Shown here one piece after another: positions 61,501 to 62,000 of a stretch of DNA of 62,000 bases. Each line of letters opens with the position of its first letter. Within the stretch, counting starts at the first letter, position 1. Both the position numbers and the translations under genes were made by a program. The notes beneath the pieces are model-generated. The model was not told where the DNA came from. It made no database searches and was given only the letters and a program-made list of their open reading frames with translations. The DNA comes from Lingula anatina (lineage: Eukaryota; Brachiopoda; Lingulata; Lingulida; Lingulidae): positions 1 through 62,000 of the forward strand of contig NW_019775928.1 in NCBI RefSeq assembly GCF_001039355.2. The letters run 5' to 3'.

Positions 61501-62000
61501 AACGCAGAAACACCTCGAGACTTTTTCATGACTGTTATTTGTTATTTCCTCTGATAAATGCCTTTAGCCTCGGTCACCACAAGCATAAAGGATTAGCGTT
61601 TACCGCTTGGTCTCCGAAATGCGCATCTTGTGATCAAACATTTTCCAGTAAAACCCAAGAGGGAGAAAACTAAGCGGTGAACGTGGATACAAAGAAGATC
61701 CATTGCGCTTCATTCATAGACATCCTTGGAGAATTGATATGTATTTTGTTTCTGCTGAACCTGGTGCGGTTTGGGTTGATATCCAGTGGATGTTAGCACG
61801 TGAGCACGTGTCATAGACCCCCGAGTGTCTTTCCATGCGCTGCTTAGCTCGTCATTTTCGCGGGTCATTATTGGGTTATTATTGTTTTCAGAGAACACAA
61901 AAAACCTGACGTTAGTCATATAATTCTCTGGTTTGTGGCTGTGATTTTTTGTGGATGCCACGTACACGGATAACTGTTGAGCTTTCGCCGATTAGGCCTA
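58510..62000. other. No confident gene
   Basis: The stretch holds a polyG run near 58975-58985, ATT repeats at about 59570-59670 and several open frames of about 60-90 codons without domain or splice support. Confidence 0.45.

Overview
The window is AT-rich animal nuclear DNA: genes with GT-AG introns, many microsatellites (CA/GT, GA, AT, polyC) and many small fold-back elements. The domain content and the repeat style suggest a highly heterozygous marine invertebrate, but I cannot place it more precisely (lophotrochozoan and invertebrate deuterostome both fit). All gene models were assembled by hand from open frames, splice sites and codon phase. Every well-supported gene lies on the minus strand.

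Layout. 0-19 kb is mostly non-coding. It holds a few plausible orphan exons (151-322 and 17587-17621 on minus; 10213-10247 and 10860-11015 on plus) and a family of fold-back elements. 19.9-22.1 kb holds a compact three-exon TTC17-like TPR membrane protein (372 aa). 23.2-31.4 kb is a direct duplication of about 4.1 kb whose two copies meet at a single N; each copy carries a linker exon set and an intact OTU-type cysteine protease exon. 29.6-38.2 kb is a 13-exon gene that reads in one frame through signal peptide, TNF-receptor cysteine-rich ectodomain, transmembrane helix, death domain, linker and OTU deubiquitinase domain (about 670 aa). 44.7-47.8 kb and 50.4-54.2 kb are two paralogous type II membrane TNF ligands, each with four exons and identical intron phases (0,1,1). 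Beyond 54.3 kb I see only repeats and one possible plus-strand first exon with a CRE (58.2-58.5 kb).

How it fits together. Two TNF-family ligands sit upstream of a death-domain TNF receptor in head-to-tail orientation, so this looks like a cytokine/receptor cluster. The unusual part is the receptor: it appears to carry its own OTU deubiquitinase in the cytoplasmic tail. Vertebrates supply that activity to TNF signalling in trans, through A20 (TNFAIP3, an OTU enzyme). A block similar to the ligand-1 promoter is present again at 42.4-42.7 kb, between the ligand gene and the receptor. Main caveats: there are no transcripts, the 3' duplication may be an assembly artefact of two haplotypes, and the fusion rests on frame and phase agreement across all junctions.
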